The notes beneath the pieces were generated by a model. That model made no database searches. It was given only the letters and a program-made list of their open reading frames with translations, and was not told the origin of the DNA. From positions 1 through 32,510 of the forward strand of contig CANFNV010000018.1 in NCBI GenBank assembly GCA_947448525.1: a stretch of DNA of 32,510 bases, in the 5' to 3' direction. Below are positions 7,788 through 15,973 of the stretch, piece after piece (position 1 is the first letter of the stretch; every line of letters begins with the position of its first letter). This stretch comes from Flavobacteriaceae bacterium (GTDB taxonomy: Bacteria; Bacteroidota; Bacteroidia; Flavobacteriales; Flavobacteriaceae). The position numbers and the translations under genes were made by a program.

Positions 7788-8405
7788 ATGGAAAATTTTA
7801 AAAAAGACCATTGGGATAAAGTGTTTTTAACTAAACAAGAAACTGAAGTAAGTTGGTATGAACCAAAACCTGAAACTTCAATTCATTTTTTTATAGAAAA
7901 TAATATTCCAAAAGATGCTAAAATCATTGATGTTGGTGGTGGTGATAGTTATTTAATTGATAATTTAATAGCGCTGGGTTACAACAATTTATTTCTTTTA
8001 GATATTTCATTTAATGCTATTGAACGCATTAAAAATAGGTTAGGAGCCAATGCCAAAAAAGTGACTTTTATTGTTTCTGATATTTTAGATTTTTACCCAA
8101 AAACAACTTTTGATGTATGGCATGATAGGGCTAGTTTTCATTTTTTAACTTCTGAAAATGAGATTATTGCATATAAAATGTTAGTTTCTAATTCAATTGC
8201 TACTAATGGATTTTTATTTCTTGGGACATTTTCAGAAAACGGACCGTTAAAATGCAGTGGATTTAATATTACACAATATTCAGAAGCCAAACTGGAAACT
8301 GTTTTTGGAAGTTTTTTTGACAAAATAAAGTGTTTTGAAGTAATTCATCAAACACCATTTGAAACCACACAGAATTTTATTTTTTGTAATTTTAAAAAGA
8401 AATAA
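7788..8405 (+). CDS. Class I SAM-dependent methyltransferase in the ars operon
   Basis: This is a Rossmann-fold methyltransferase of 205 residues. Motif I is AKIIDVGGGDSYLIDNL (about residues 41-58), followed by an acidic LLDIS strand end and DVWHDRASFHFL as the motif IV region. It does not have the paired N-terminal cysteines and CxxC-like sites expected of the arsenite methyltransferase ArsM, so ArsM is not supported. The start at 7788 gives MENFKKDHWDKVF, the usual N terminus of this group, and lies 2 bases after the arsR stop; an upstream ATG at 7776 would overlap arsR. The arsenate reductase starts 1 base after its stop. The substrate is unknown; the context suggests a thiol or metalloid compound. 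Confidence 0.87.
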   Translation: MENFKKDHWDKVFLTKQETEVSWYEPKPETSIHFFIENNIPKDAKIIDVGGGDSYLIDNLIALGYNNLFLLDISFNAIERIKNRLGANAKKVTFIVSDILDFYPKTTFDVWHDRASFHFLTSENEIIAYKMLVSNSIATNGFLFLGTFSENGPLKCSGFNITQYSEAKLETVFGSFFDKIKCFEVIHQTPFETTQNFIFCNFKKK

Positions 8406-8406
8406 T

Positions 8407-9027
8407 ATGTTTGAAAATTTATCTAAATCGATTCAGACAATTGCTGAACATTCAGTTCCAAAAAAACGAATGAATGTTTTAAAACCACTGGTTGATTACA
8501 TTCAAAATAAAGTTGATTCCAATGAAGAAATTCGTCTGAATTTTATTTGCACTCATAATTCACGAAGAAGCCATTTGTCACAAATTTGGGCACAAACCAT
8601 GGCTTTTCATTTTTCAATTAACAAGGTGTTTTGCTACTCAGGCGGAACAGAAACTGCGGCAATGTTTCCAAAAGTTTCAGAAACTTTGGTTAATCAAGGT
8701 TTTCAAATTCAGAAATTAAATGAAACCCAAAACCCTATTTATTCTATTAAATTTGATGAAAATAAGCATCCAATCATTTGTTTTTCGAAAACATTTGATG
8801 ATTTATTCAATCCTGTTTCGCAATTTGCGGCCATCATGACTTGTTCTTCTGCCGATGAAGGTTGTCCCTTTATAGCAGGAGCAGAGCAACGTCTACCAAT
8901 TCGTTTTGAAGACCCTAAAGCATTTGACGGAACAGATCAAATGAGCGAAAAATATGCAGAAAGAAGCATTCAAATTGCCTCTGAAATGTATTATGTATTT
9001 TCTCAAATTGTTAAAAAATCTTTCTAA
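8407..9027 (+). CDS. arsC: Arsenate reductase, thioredoxin-coupled LMW-phosphatase type
   Basis: The protein has a low-molecular-weight phosphatase fold with a CX5R loop, Cys48 to Arg54 (CTHNSRR). It also shows the features that separate thioredoxin-coupled arsenate reductases from plain phosphatases: Cys146 and Cys153 in TCSSADEGCP, with the 7-residue spacing of Cys82/Cys89 in Staphylococcus aureus ArsC, followed by FEDPKAFDG, which matches the conserved Asp segment. The predicted reaction is arsenate to arsenite by a three-cysteine relay recycled by thioredoxin. About 45 residues precede the usual N terminus. I start at 8407 (MFENLSKSIQ), one base after the methyltransferase stop; the frame is open upstream but overlaps that gene. 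The operon context with arsR agrees. Confidence 0.9.
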   Translation: MFENLSKSIQTIAEHSVPKKRMNVLKPLVDYIQNKVDSNEEIRLNFICTHNSRRSHLSQIWAQTMAFHFSINKVFCYSGGTETAAMFPKVSETLVNQGFQIQKLNETQNPIYSIKFDENKHPIICFSKTFDDLFNPVSQFAAIMTCSSADEGCPFIAGAEQRLPIRFEDPKAFDGTDQMSEKYAERSIQIASEMYYVFSQIVKKSF

Positions 9028-9029
9028 AA

Positions 9030-9155
9030 ATGAAATCACTTTATTCTAAATATAAAAAAACAATTATTATTACTGTTTCAATTACTATTCTGCAATTAAT
9101 TTGGGGATTTGATCCCAAATTTTCTTTGATAAACATAATTTGGTTGTTTGTTTAA
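9030..9155 (+). CDS. 41-residue membrane peptide at the end of the ars operon
   Basis: This small ORF begins 2 bases after the arsC stop and ends just before the operon terminator, so it sits inside the transcript. It encodes 41 residues: a basic N terminus (MKSLYSKYKK), a hydrophobic helix (about 11-25), a short turn WGFDPKFS, and a second hydrophobic stretch ending in W-L-F-V. The pattern is a two-segment membrane hairpin or one long segment. I do not recognise a family. It is far too short to be an ACR3 or ArsB exporter. Position and composition make it a plausible real gene; expression is not proven. Confidence 0.6.
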   Translation: MKSLYSKYKKTIIITVSITILQLIWGFDPKFSLINIIWLFV

Positions 9156-9159
9156 AATA

Positions 9160-9196
9160 AAAAAAGGTCTTATAAATAATTTACAAGACCTTTTTT
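9160..9196. terminator. Bidirectional terminator between ars and peroxiredoxin operons
   Basis: AAAAAAGGTCTT (9160-9171) pairs with AAGACCTTTTTT (9185-9196) around a 13-base loop, giving a 12-bp stem with a T tract on each strand. It lies 4 bases after the 41-residue ORF and 16 bases past the stop of the facing minus-strand gene, so it can end both transcripts. Confidence 0.88.
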
Positions 9197-9212
9197 ATAA
9201 CAAATAGTTAAA

Positions 9213-9470
9213 TTATTTATCAATAGAACCTAAAACTCGTTTCATAAAATCGTTTAATGCTGTTTTTTTATCTTTTCCATCCTTCATCATTTTATGAACT
9301 TCAAGAGCTCCATAGCTATTTGAAATTAGCTCTCCAATAACTTCCAATTCTTCATCCTTTAATGACGGTATCTCGCAAAGGTTTTCAAGAACTTCTATAG
9401 TTTCAATTAAATAGTCTTGATCATTATTTTCTATGAATTGCGTCAGGTGTTTTATTACAGGTAATTTCAT
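9213..9470 (-). CDS. Small conserved helical protein of the peroxiredoxin operon (DUF6952-like)
   Basis: This is an 85-residue soluble protein, predicted mostly helical and acidic (ETIEVLENLCEIPSLKDEELEVIGELISN), with a basic C-terminal part (MKDGKDKKTALNDFMKRVLG). I recall a flavobacterial family with this look downstream of thioredoxin (annotated DUF6952), but the name is from memory and uncertain. It follows the thioredoxin gene by 12 bases and is the last of the peroxiredoxin-thioredoxin operon. A link to peroxide defence is inferred from position only. It has one Cys, no signal peptide and no catalytic motif. Confidence 0.82.
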   Translation of the reverse strand: MKLPVIKHLTQFIENNDQDYLIETIEVLENLCEIPSLKDEELEVIGELISNSYGALEVHKMMKDGKDKKTALNDFMKRVLGSIDK

Positions 9471-9482
9471 TTTTTTTGTAAA

Positions 9483-9791
9483 TTAAATAACTTCATTTAC
9501 CAACTCCGTTAATACTTCTGTTTTGTTGGTTTGCGATTGATTAACCAATACGCCCTCTTTAAAAGTAGCAAATGTTGGTAAATTATCTACTTTCGCTAAT
9601 TTTCTAGACTCTGGAAATTGTTCGGCATCAACAATGATAAAAGGAATGCTTTCATTTTGAGAAGCTAACAGTTTAAATTTAGGTTTCATTATTCTGCAAT
9701 TTCCACACCAGGAAGCGGCATATTGAACTACTACAACTTTATTAGCGGCTACGATTTCGGCTAAATTGTCTTGGGCTATTTCTTGAAACAT
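9483..9791 (-). CDS. Thioredoxin-family protein (CGNC)
   Basis: This is a thioredoxin fold of about 102 residues with active site WCGNC at about residues 28-32 (QYAASWCGNCRIMKPKF) and the cis-Pro segment NLPTFATF. The central pair is Gly-Asn instead of the Gly-Pro of TrxA, which usually shifts redox potential and partner choice. The gene follows a 2-Cys peroxiredoxin, so it likely serves as that enzyme's reductant in the cytoplasm. I use the ATG at 9791 (MFQEIAQDNL), the usual start in this group; an in-frame ATG at 9833 would add 14 residues and cannot be excluded. Confidence 0.9.
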   Translation of the reverse strand: MFQEIAQDNLAEIVAANKVVVVQYAASWCGNCRIMKPKFKLLASQNESIPFIIVDAEQFPESRKLAKVDNLPTFATFKEGVLVNQSQTNKTEVLTELVNEVI

Positions 9792-9873
9792 ATTTTTTCG
9801 AATTTCAATATCAATTGCATTGTCAAATTTCAACGGGTTGATTTTAAAATTGCAAATGATTTTTTGTTATTGA

Positions 9874-10509
9874 TTAGTGCGATGCTAAATAAGAAGCAGT
9901 ACTTGTTCTATTAGCGTTCATGGCATCTTTTCCTTCTTCCCAGTTAGCTGGACAAACCTCACCTTTAGTTTGAACGTGCGTGTAAGCATCTACTAAACGT
10001 AAATATTCATGAACGTTTCTTCCTAAAGGCATGTCGTTTACGCTTTCGTGAAATATTTTTCCATCTTCATCTATTAAATAGGTAGCTCTAAAAGTCACAT
10101 TAGAACCTTCCAAAATTTCATCATTCAATGCTTCGTCATAAACCCATTCTGCATCTAGAATTTCTAAAGCAGCAGATAAATTACGAGTAGTATCAGCCAA
10201 AATTGGATAAGTTACTCCTTCAATTCCACCATTATTTTTAGGCGTATTCAACCAGGCAAAATGTACTTCGTTGGTATCACAAGAAGCACCTATAACCATG
10301 GTGTTTCTTTTTTCAAAATCTTCTAAAGCAGCTTGGAAAGCATGTAATTCAGTTGGGCAAACAAAGGTGAAATCTTTTGGATACCAGAACAACAACACTT
10401 TTTTCTTGTTTTTAGTTGCTTCGTCTAGAATGTTAATTCTTAAATTATCTCCCATAAAAGAGATTGCATCAACTGTAATGTTTGGGAATTTTTTTCCTAC
10501 TAATGACAT
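9874..10509 (-). CDS. 2-Cys peroxiredoxin (AhpC/Prx1 type)
   Basis: This 211-residue typical 2-Cys peroxiredoxin has peroxidatic Cys51 in DFTFVCPTELHAF and resolving Cys186 in GEVCPANWEEG. An extra Cys77 lies in GASCDTNEVHFAW. It reduces hydrogen peroxide and alkyl hydroperoxides; no AhpF is present here, and the next gene is a thioredoxin, the likely electron donor. The C-terminal tail after the resolving Cys is moderately long and carries no GGLG/YF sensitivity motif that I can see. It is the first gene of a three-gene operon, with a TAAATTTG element about 36 bases upstream. Confidence 0.95.
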   Translation of the reverse strand: MSLVGKKFPNITVDAISFMGDNLRINILDEATKNKKKVLLFWYPKDFTFVCPTELHAFQAALEDFEKRNTMVIGASCDTNEVHFAWLNTPKNNGGIEGVTYPILADTTRNLSAALEILDAEWVYDEALNDEILEGSNVTFRATYLIDEDGKIFHESVNDMPLGRNVHEYLRLVDAYTHVQTKGEVCPANWEEGKDAMNANRTSTASYLASH

Positions 10510-10544
10510 TGTTTATTATTTTAAGTTAGTAATTATTTCTGCAG

Positions 10545-10552
10545 CAAATTTA
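10545..10552 (-). promoter_or_regulatory. Candidate -7 element for the peroxiredoxin operon
   Basis: TAAATTTG on the minus strand lies 36 bases upstream of the peroxiredoxin ATG and fits TAnnTTTG. No -33 element is evident. No OxyR-type palindrome is seen nearby. Confidence 0.45.
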
Positions 10553-10662
10553 CTCTAAATCAGTATTTAGATGTATTATCTTAAATTATATCTTTTTATT
10601 AAACGATAGTTATTTGTTATAGTTTGTTTTTTATAACATTATAAAAGCAAAAAATATTATAG

Positions 10663-10670
10663 TATATTTG
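10663..10670 (+). promoter_or_regulatory. Candidate -7 element for the APC permease
   Basis: TATATTTG lies 38 bases upstream of the permease ATG in an otherwise AT-rich 198-base divergent gap. It matches TAnnTTTG; no -33 TTTG at the right spacing. Confidence 0.5.
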
Positions 10671-10707
10671 TTTTTCAATCTAACAAGATTAAATATACTT
10701 AAAATAT

Positions 10708-12639
10708 ATGAATTTATCTAATTTATTCAGAAAAAAAAACGTTCAAGATATATTAAATCAAGTGGCTAAAGAGGAATCCGATGGCCACCAAGCATTAGGA
10801 AAACACTTAACTGCTAAAGATTTAACTGCTTTTGGAATTGCAGCCATAATCGGCGCTGGAATTTTTAGCACCATCGGAAAAGCAAGTTTTGATGGGGGTC
10901 CAGCCGTAATTTTTTTATTTTTATTTACTGCTGTGGCTTGTAGTTTTGCCGCTTTTGCTTATGCTGAATTTGCCTCCATGGTTCCCGTTTCGGGCAGTGC
11001 ATACACGTATTCGTATGTTGCTTTTGGTGAAATTGTAGCTTGGATAATTGGTTGGGCATTAATTATGGAATATGCTATTGGGAATATTACGGTTGCTATT
11101 TCATGGAGCGATTATTTTACAGGATTACTCGAAAGTGGTGGTATTAAATTGCCACAATACATTCAAATGGATTATTTAACAGCTTCTAATGGTTTTAAAG
11201 AAGCCACCGCATTAATGCAAGGCGGAAAATCATATGAAAATCTATCCGATGGATTAAAAGCGGCATACACAGCTTGGACTACTTCACCTTCAATAGGTTC
11301 TTTACATTTAGTAGCTGATTTACCAGCTTTGTTTATTATTGTTGGGATTACTGCCTTGGTTTACAGAGGCATGAAGGAATCCCGAAATGCCAGTAATATG
11401 ATGGTTGTAGTTAAACTGTGTATTATTTTATTGGTAATTGCTGTTGGGATATTTTACGTTGATACAGACAATTGGCATCCATTTGCTCCCAATGGAGTAG
11501 GAGGGATATTAAAAGGTGTTTCGGCTGTATTTTTTGCTTACATAGGGTTTGATGCCATATCTACAACCGCTGAAGAATGTAAAGATCCACAACGCGACTT
11601 GCCAAGAGGAATGATGTGGGCAATCATCATTTGTACCGTTTTATATATTGTTATTGCATTAGTTCTTACAGGGATGGTAAGTTATTCCGACCTAAATGTG
11701 GGCGATCCATTGGCGTTTGTTTTTGATAAATTGCATTTGAAATGGATGTCGGGAATCATTGGTGTGAGTGCCGTAATTGCAATGGCATCCGTGCTATTGG
11801 TTTTTCAAATGGGGCAACCCCGAATTTGGATGAGTATGAGTAGAGACGGTTTGCTGCCAAAACAATTTTCAAAAGTTCACCCAAAATTCCATACACCTTC
11901 TTATGCCACTATTGTAACAGGTTTTGTAGTAGCTATTCCGGCTTTGTTTTTAAATCTTACAATGGTTACCGATTTGTGTAGCATTGGAACTTTATTTGCT
12001 TTTGTTTTAGTTTGCGCCGGAGTTTTGGTTTTGCAGAACAAAAAAGATATTCCAAGAGGAAAATTTAAAACACCGTATTTGAATTCAAAATTTATTTATC
12101 CAGTATTATTAGTTATTGCTGCTAGTGGTATATTGGCGGTAAATAAAAAAGGAGCTGTAGATTTTATTACTAATGCAAAACAAGTTAATGCTCCTGATAA
12201 TATTGTTACATCTTTAGATAAAAACCAAGCAAAACAAGTTTATGATTATTTAATTTCATTAAAAAAAGAAGTTACAACTACTGACTTAGAAAAATTATTA
12301 AGTTCTTATAATGAAAATGAAGAATCGTATAAAAACATTGTTGATAAAATGCCAATTGATTCTTCATTAAAATACGATACAGGATTTAGCTTATTCAAAC
12401 ATAAAATTCCAATGTGGATTTTCTTAATTTCATTAATTGGTTTTGTTATATGGTCTTGGAAGCAAAATTTGTCTTTAATTCCCTTATTAGGATTAATAAG
12501 TTGTCTTTATATGATGGCGCAATTAAGTATTTGGAATTGGATTTATTTTACTTGTTGGTTATTAATTGGATTAACAATTTATTTTGGATTTAGTCGTAAG
12601 AACAGTAAATTGAATACGACAAAACTAGCAACTAATTAA
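10708..12639 (+). CDS. APC-family amino acid permease with large extramembrane insert
   Basis: The transporter core is of the amino acid-polyamine-organocation superfamily, nearest to the cationic amino acid transporter (CAT/YfnA-like) group. The helix 1 signature is GIAAIIGAGIFSTIGKAS (about 43-60), the helix 6 region is AVFFAYIGFDAISTTAEECKDPQRDLPRG (about 273-301), and LLVFQMGQPRIWMSMSRDGLLP (about 363-384) is typical of CATs. It is 643 residues against the family's usual 450-500. The excess lies in a loop at about 144-200 and in a soluble charged segment at about 481-567 placed before the last membrane helices. The substrate is unknown; an amino acid is likely. It is a single gene with its own promoter element. 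Confidence 0.93.
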   Translation: MNLSNLFRKKNVQDILNQVAKEESDGHQALGKHLTAKDLTAFGIAAIIGAGIFSTIGKASFDGGPAVIFLFLFTAVACSFAAFAYAEFASMVPVSGSAYTYSYVAFGEIVAWIIGWALIMEYAIGNITVAISWSDYFTGLLESGGIKLPQYIQMDYLTASNGFKEATALMQGGKSYENLSDGLKAAYTAWTTSPSIGSLHLVADLPALFIIVGITALVYRGMKESRNASNMMVVVKLCIILLVIAVGIFYVDTDNWHPFAPNGVGGILKGVSAVFFAYIGFDAISTTAEECKDPQRDLPRGMMWAIIICTVLYIVIALVLTGMVSYSDLNVGDPLAFVFDKLHLKWMSGIIGVSAVIAMASVLLVFQMGQPRIWMSMSRDGLLPKQFSKVHPKFHTPSYATIVTGFVVAIPALFLNLTMVTDLCSIGTLFAFVLVCAGVLVLQNKKDIPRGKFKTPYLNSKFIYPVLLVIAASGILAVNKKGAVDFITNAKQVNAPDNIVTSLDKNQAKQVYDYLISLKKEVTTTDLEKLLSSYNENEESYKNIVDKMPIDSSLKYDTGFSLFKHKIPMWIFLISLIGFVIWSWKQNLSLIPLLGLISCLYMMAQLSIWNWIYFTCWLLIGLTIYFGFSRKNSKLNTTKLATN

Positions 12640-12643
12640 TTAA

Positions 12644-12677
12644 AACTATTTAAGGATTTTTTAGAAACTAAATAGTT
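12644..12677 (+). terminator. Possible hairpin terminator after the permease
   Basis: AACTATTTA and TAAATAGTT form a 9-bp inverted repeat with a 16-base loop, 4 bases after the permease stop. The U tract is poor, so it may be only a 3' stabilising hairpin. Confidence 0.4.
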
Positions 12678-12743
12678 CATAAAACATCTATTAAAGATTC
12701 CTTAAAAGCTTAAAAGTATCCTACAAAATCAACTATTTTAATT

Positions 12744-12751
12744 TACTTTTG
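12744..12751 (+). promoter_or_regulatory. Candidate -7 element for ccsBA
   Basis: TACTTTTG lies 38 bases upstream of the ccsBA ATG, matching TAnnTTTG. The -33 region is not recognisable. Confidence 0.5.
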
Positions 12752-12789
12752 CAATTCCTAAAATTCAGGATTTTTAAAAAGTTATTCTC

Positions 12790-15700
12790 ATGGATAAAAA
12801 AATAGTTGCTATTTTATTTTCAACACGATTAATGGCTGTATTGTTTTTACTTTTTGCAGCAGCAATGGGGGCCGGAACGTTTATAGAAAGTTACTACAAT
12901 ACCGATACAGCAAGAGTTTGGATCTACAACGCCTGGTGGTTTGAGGCCATAATGATGTTTTTTGTTATCAACTTTGCAGGAAATGTAAAACGGTATCAGT
13001 TGTATAAAAAAGAAAAGTGGGCAACGTTATTACTTCATGTATCGTTTTTGTTCATAATCTTGGGGGCATTTATTACCAGATACATTAGCTATGAAGGCAT
13101 CATGCCGATTCGAGAAGGAGCCACATCCAACCAGTTTTTTTCAGATAGAAGTTATCTTACTTTTTTTGTAGATGGAAACTATAATGGCGAATTAAAACGC
13201 AGAGTTTTTGAAAAAAAAATAATTCTCTCTCCTGCAGTTTTTCCACCTTTTGCCAGTAATAATTTTTCAATATCAGATAAATTTAATAAAATACCCTTTA
13301 AAATAAGCTATAAAAATTTCATTTTTGATTCTAAAGATACTATAAGACAATCTAAAAACGGAACCATCTATCTAAAAATGGTGGAGTCGGGTGGAGGTTC
13401 TCGTCATGAGCATTATCTAAAAGAAGGTGAAATTCAAAATATACACAATGTGCTTTTTGCATTGAATAAACCAACAAAAGGCGCCATAAATATTACAGTT
13501 TCAGATAGCACAACCACAATTGACGCTCCATTTGAAGGGCAGTTTATGCGAATGATTGATAAATTTCAAGGAAGAGTTGTTAAAGATTTACAACAACCTT
13601 TAATGTTTCGTTCGCTGTATAATGTTGGTGGAGCGCAATTTGTTTTTCCTGAACAACCCATTAAAGGAATAAAAGGGGTAATTTCTGGAAAAAACTACAA
13701 ATCAAAAAAATCATCTGATGCTTTAGTACTATCAGTTGAATCGGAAGGTATATCCAAAGAAGTTACTATAATTGGTTCGAAAGGTTCTGTTGGTGAACCT
13801 CAAGTTGTAAAAATTGGCAGATTAGAATACACGTTCTATTTTGGTAGTAAAGTATATACACTTCCATTTAGTATTTCATTAAATGATTTTGTGGCTAAAA
13901 AATATCCTGGCACTGAAAAAAGTTATTCGTCTTATGAAAGTAAAGTTACAGTTACTGAACATGGAAAAAAAATAAATGAAGACATCTACATGAATCATAT
14001 TTTAGATCATGGTGGGTACCGTTTTTTTCAATCTTCATTTGATCCCGATGAAAAAGGCACTGTACTTTCTGTTAACCACGATTATTGGGGTACGATGATT
14101 ACTTATATTGGATATTTTTTATTGTTTTTTGCAATGATGTGTATTTTGTTTGTCAAAAATACTCGTTTTGCCGATTTAAAACGAAAATTAGAAGAAGTAA
14201 AATCTAAAAAATCACAGTTGCTTTCGATTATTATTTTATTGGTTTCTTTAAATGGTTTTTCTCAAAATCATTCAATACACTCCAATAAAATAATTTATTT
14301 AGATTCGTTGTTAAAATATAAAGTTCCCGAACAACAAGCTGAAAAATTTGGTCGTTTAGTCATTCAAGACGATGGCGGCAGGATGAAACCAATTAACACT
14401 TTTTCATCCGAATTACTCAGAAAAGTAAGTAAACGTGAAACCTATGAAGGAATGAATTCTGATCAAGTTTTCATTTCGATGACACAATTTCCATCTGTTT
14501 GGTTTGAAATTCCATTAATTTACTTAAAATCAGGTAATGACAGCATTCGAAAAATAATTGGACTAAAAACGGAAGAAAAGTATGCTACTTTTAGAAGTTT
14601 TTTTGATAAAAATTGGAATTATAAATTGAGTATGTATCTTGATGAAGCATACAAAACCAATACTCCAAATCAATTTCAAAAAGATTTTATCGAAGCCGAT
14701 AAAAAAGTTAACTTAATGAATTCGGCATTGAGTGGTAACATTTTAAAAATATTCCCAATTCCGAATGACAAAAACAATAAGTGGGTTTCGTTTCTAGAAA
14801 TTAACCAACCTACAGGAACTGATCTAGACCAAATAAAGAATGCATTGCCTTATTATTTCGACGCGTTGGTAAAAGCCAAAGTTTCAAAAACTAAAAATGA
14901 TAGTATCAAAAACTATGCATTGGCAAATACCATGCTTTTGGGGATGGAAAAATACCAAAGAAAATACGGTAAAGCAGTTATACCGAGTGATGACCAAATT
15001 TCGTCAGAGATATTGTTAAACAAATATGATGTTTTTAAAAACCTATTTTGGTTGTATATGTTAGGAGGAAGTTTGATGTTGATTTTGGTTATAATCAGTA
15101 TTTTTTATAATACAAAAACTATACGAATTATCATTACTCTTTTTCATATTACTGTTGGTATTTTATTTGCATTGCACACCGTTGGATTAATTGCTCGTTG
15201 GTATGTTTCTGGGCACGCACCTTGGAGTAATGCTTATGAAAGCATGATTTATGTGGCTTGGGCAACTATGTTTTTTACATTAGCATTTGATAGAAAATCT
15301 AAACTTACTGTTGCATCAGGAACGTTTGTTGCTTCAATGATTTTGATGATAGCTCATTTAAATTGGTTAGATCCTTCCATTGCGAATTTACAGCCGGTTT
15401 TAAATTCCTATTGGTTAATGATCCATGTTGCAGTTATTGTTGCAAGTTATGGACCTTTTACATTAGGAATGGTACTCGGATTGGTTGCATTGATATTGAT
15501 GTTATTTACCAATGAAACCAACAAAACTATGATGACTTTGCACATTAGAGAGATAACCTACATCAACGAAATGGCATTGACTATTGGATTGGTAATGCTG
15601 ACTATTGGAAACTTCCTTGGAGGACAGTGGGCAAATGAAAGTTGGGGTAGGTATTGGGGTTGGGACCCAAAAGAAACTTGGGCTTTAATTAGTATTATGG

Positions 15701-15951
15701 TTTATGCGTTTGTAATTCATGCACGATTTGTACCATCATTAAGAGGTTTGTTTTCGTTTAACTTCATGAGTGTTTTGGCTTTTGCGTCAATATTAATGAC
15801 CTACTTTGGAGTTAATTTTCACCTTACAGGTATGCATTCCTATGCGTCAGGCGAAAAACAAAATGTAATTATTTATCTCTATATTTTTATTGTTTTTATG
15901 GTGTTTTCGGCTGTAGTGTATTGGAGGTATCGAAAATTATTTAAAAAATAA
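12790..15951 (+). CDS. ccsA: Fused cytochrome c biogenesis protein CcsBA (System II heme lyase)
   Basis: This 1053-residue fusion handles heme export and covalent attachment to apocytochrome c at the outer face of the inner membrane. The N-terminal CcsB/ResB part has membrane segments at about 10-30, 49-66 and 77-96, a large periplasmic domain, and a fourth segment near 437-458. The C-terminal CcsA part contains the WWD-type heme motif GGQWANESWGRYWGWDPKETWA and periplasmic histidines in LHTVGLIARW and NFHLTGMHSYAS. Between the halves, near 477-490, a hydrophobic stretch ending in GFSQN looks like an embedded signal sequence, followed by a second periplasmic region up to about 750. Fusion is normal in Bacteroidota. 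It is complete and convergent with the exonuclease-like gene 22 bases away. Confidence 0.95.
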   Translation: MDKKIVAILFSTRLMAVLFLLFAAAMGAGTFIESYYNTDTARVWIYNAWWFEAIMMFFVINFAGNVKRYQLYKKEKWATLLLHVSFLFIILGAFITRYISYEGIMPIREGATSNQFFSDRSYLTFFVDGNYNGELKRRVFEKKIILSPAVFPPFASNNFSISDKFNKIPFKISYKNFIFDSKDTIRQSKNGTIYLKMVESGGGSRHEHYLKEGEIQNIHNVLFALNKPTKGAINITVSDSTTTIDAPFEGQFMRMIDKFQGRVVKDLQQPLMFRSLYNVGGAQFVFPEQPIKGIKGVISGKNYKSKKSSDALVLSVESEGISKEVTIIGSKGSVGEPQVVKIGRLEYTFYFGSKVYTLPFSISLNDFVAKKYPGTEKSYSSYESKVTVTEHGKKINEDIYMNHILDHGGYRFFQSSFDPDEKGTVLSVNHDYWGTMITYIGYFLLFFAMMCILFVKNTRFADLKRKLEEVKSKKSQLLSIIILLVSLNGFSQNHSIHSNKIIYLDSLLKYKVPEQQAEKFGRLVIQDDGGRMKPINTFSSELLRKVSKRETYEGMNSDQVFISMTQFPSVWFEIPLIYLKSGNDSIRKIIGLKTEEKYATFRSFFDKNWNYKLSMYLDEAYKTNTPNQFQKDFIEADKKVNLMNSALSGNILKIFPIPNDKNNKWVSFLEINQPTGTDLDQIKNALPYYFDALVKAKVSKTKNDSIKNYALANTMLLGMEKYQRKYGKAVIPSDDQISSEILLNKYDVFKNLFWLYMLGGSLMLILVIISIFYNTKTIRIIITLFHITVGILFALHTVGLIARWYVSGHAPWSNAYESMIYVAWATMFFTLAFDRKSKLTVASGTFVASMILMIAHLNWLDPSIANLQPVLNSYWLMIHVAVIVASYGPFTLGMVLGLVALILMLFTNETNKTMMTLHIREITYINEMALTIGLVMLTIGNFLGGQWANESWGRYWGWDPKETWALISIMVYAFVIHARFVPSLRGLFSFNFMSVLAFASILMTYFGVNFHLTGMHSYASGEKQNVIIYLYIFIVFMVFSAVVYWRYRKLFKK

Positions 15952-15973
15952 TTTTATTCTTAAATAATCTTTG

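Noticed and set aside
7788..8405. Methyltransferase as ArsM
   Set aside because: The conserved ArsM cysteine arrangement is missing; only the SAM-binding fold is supported.
9030..9155. The 41-residue ORF as a remnant of an ACR3 exporter
   Set aside because: No match to ACR3 segments by eye, and the ORF is intact with its own start and stop in tight operon spacing.
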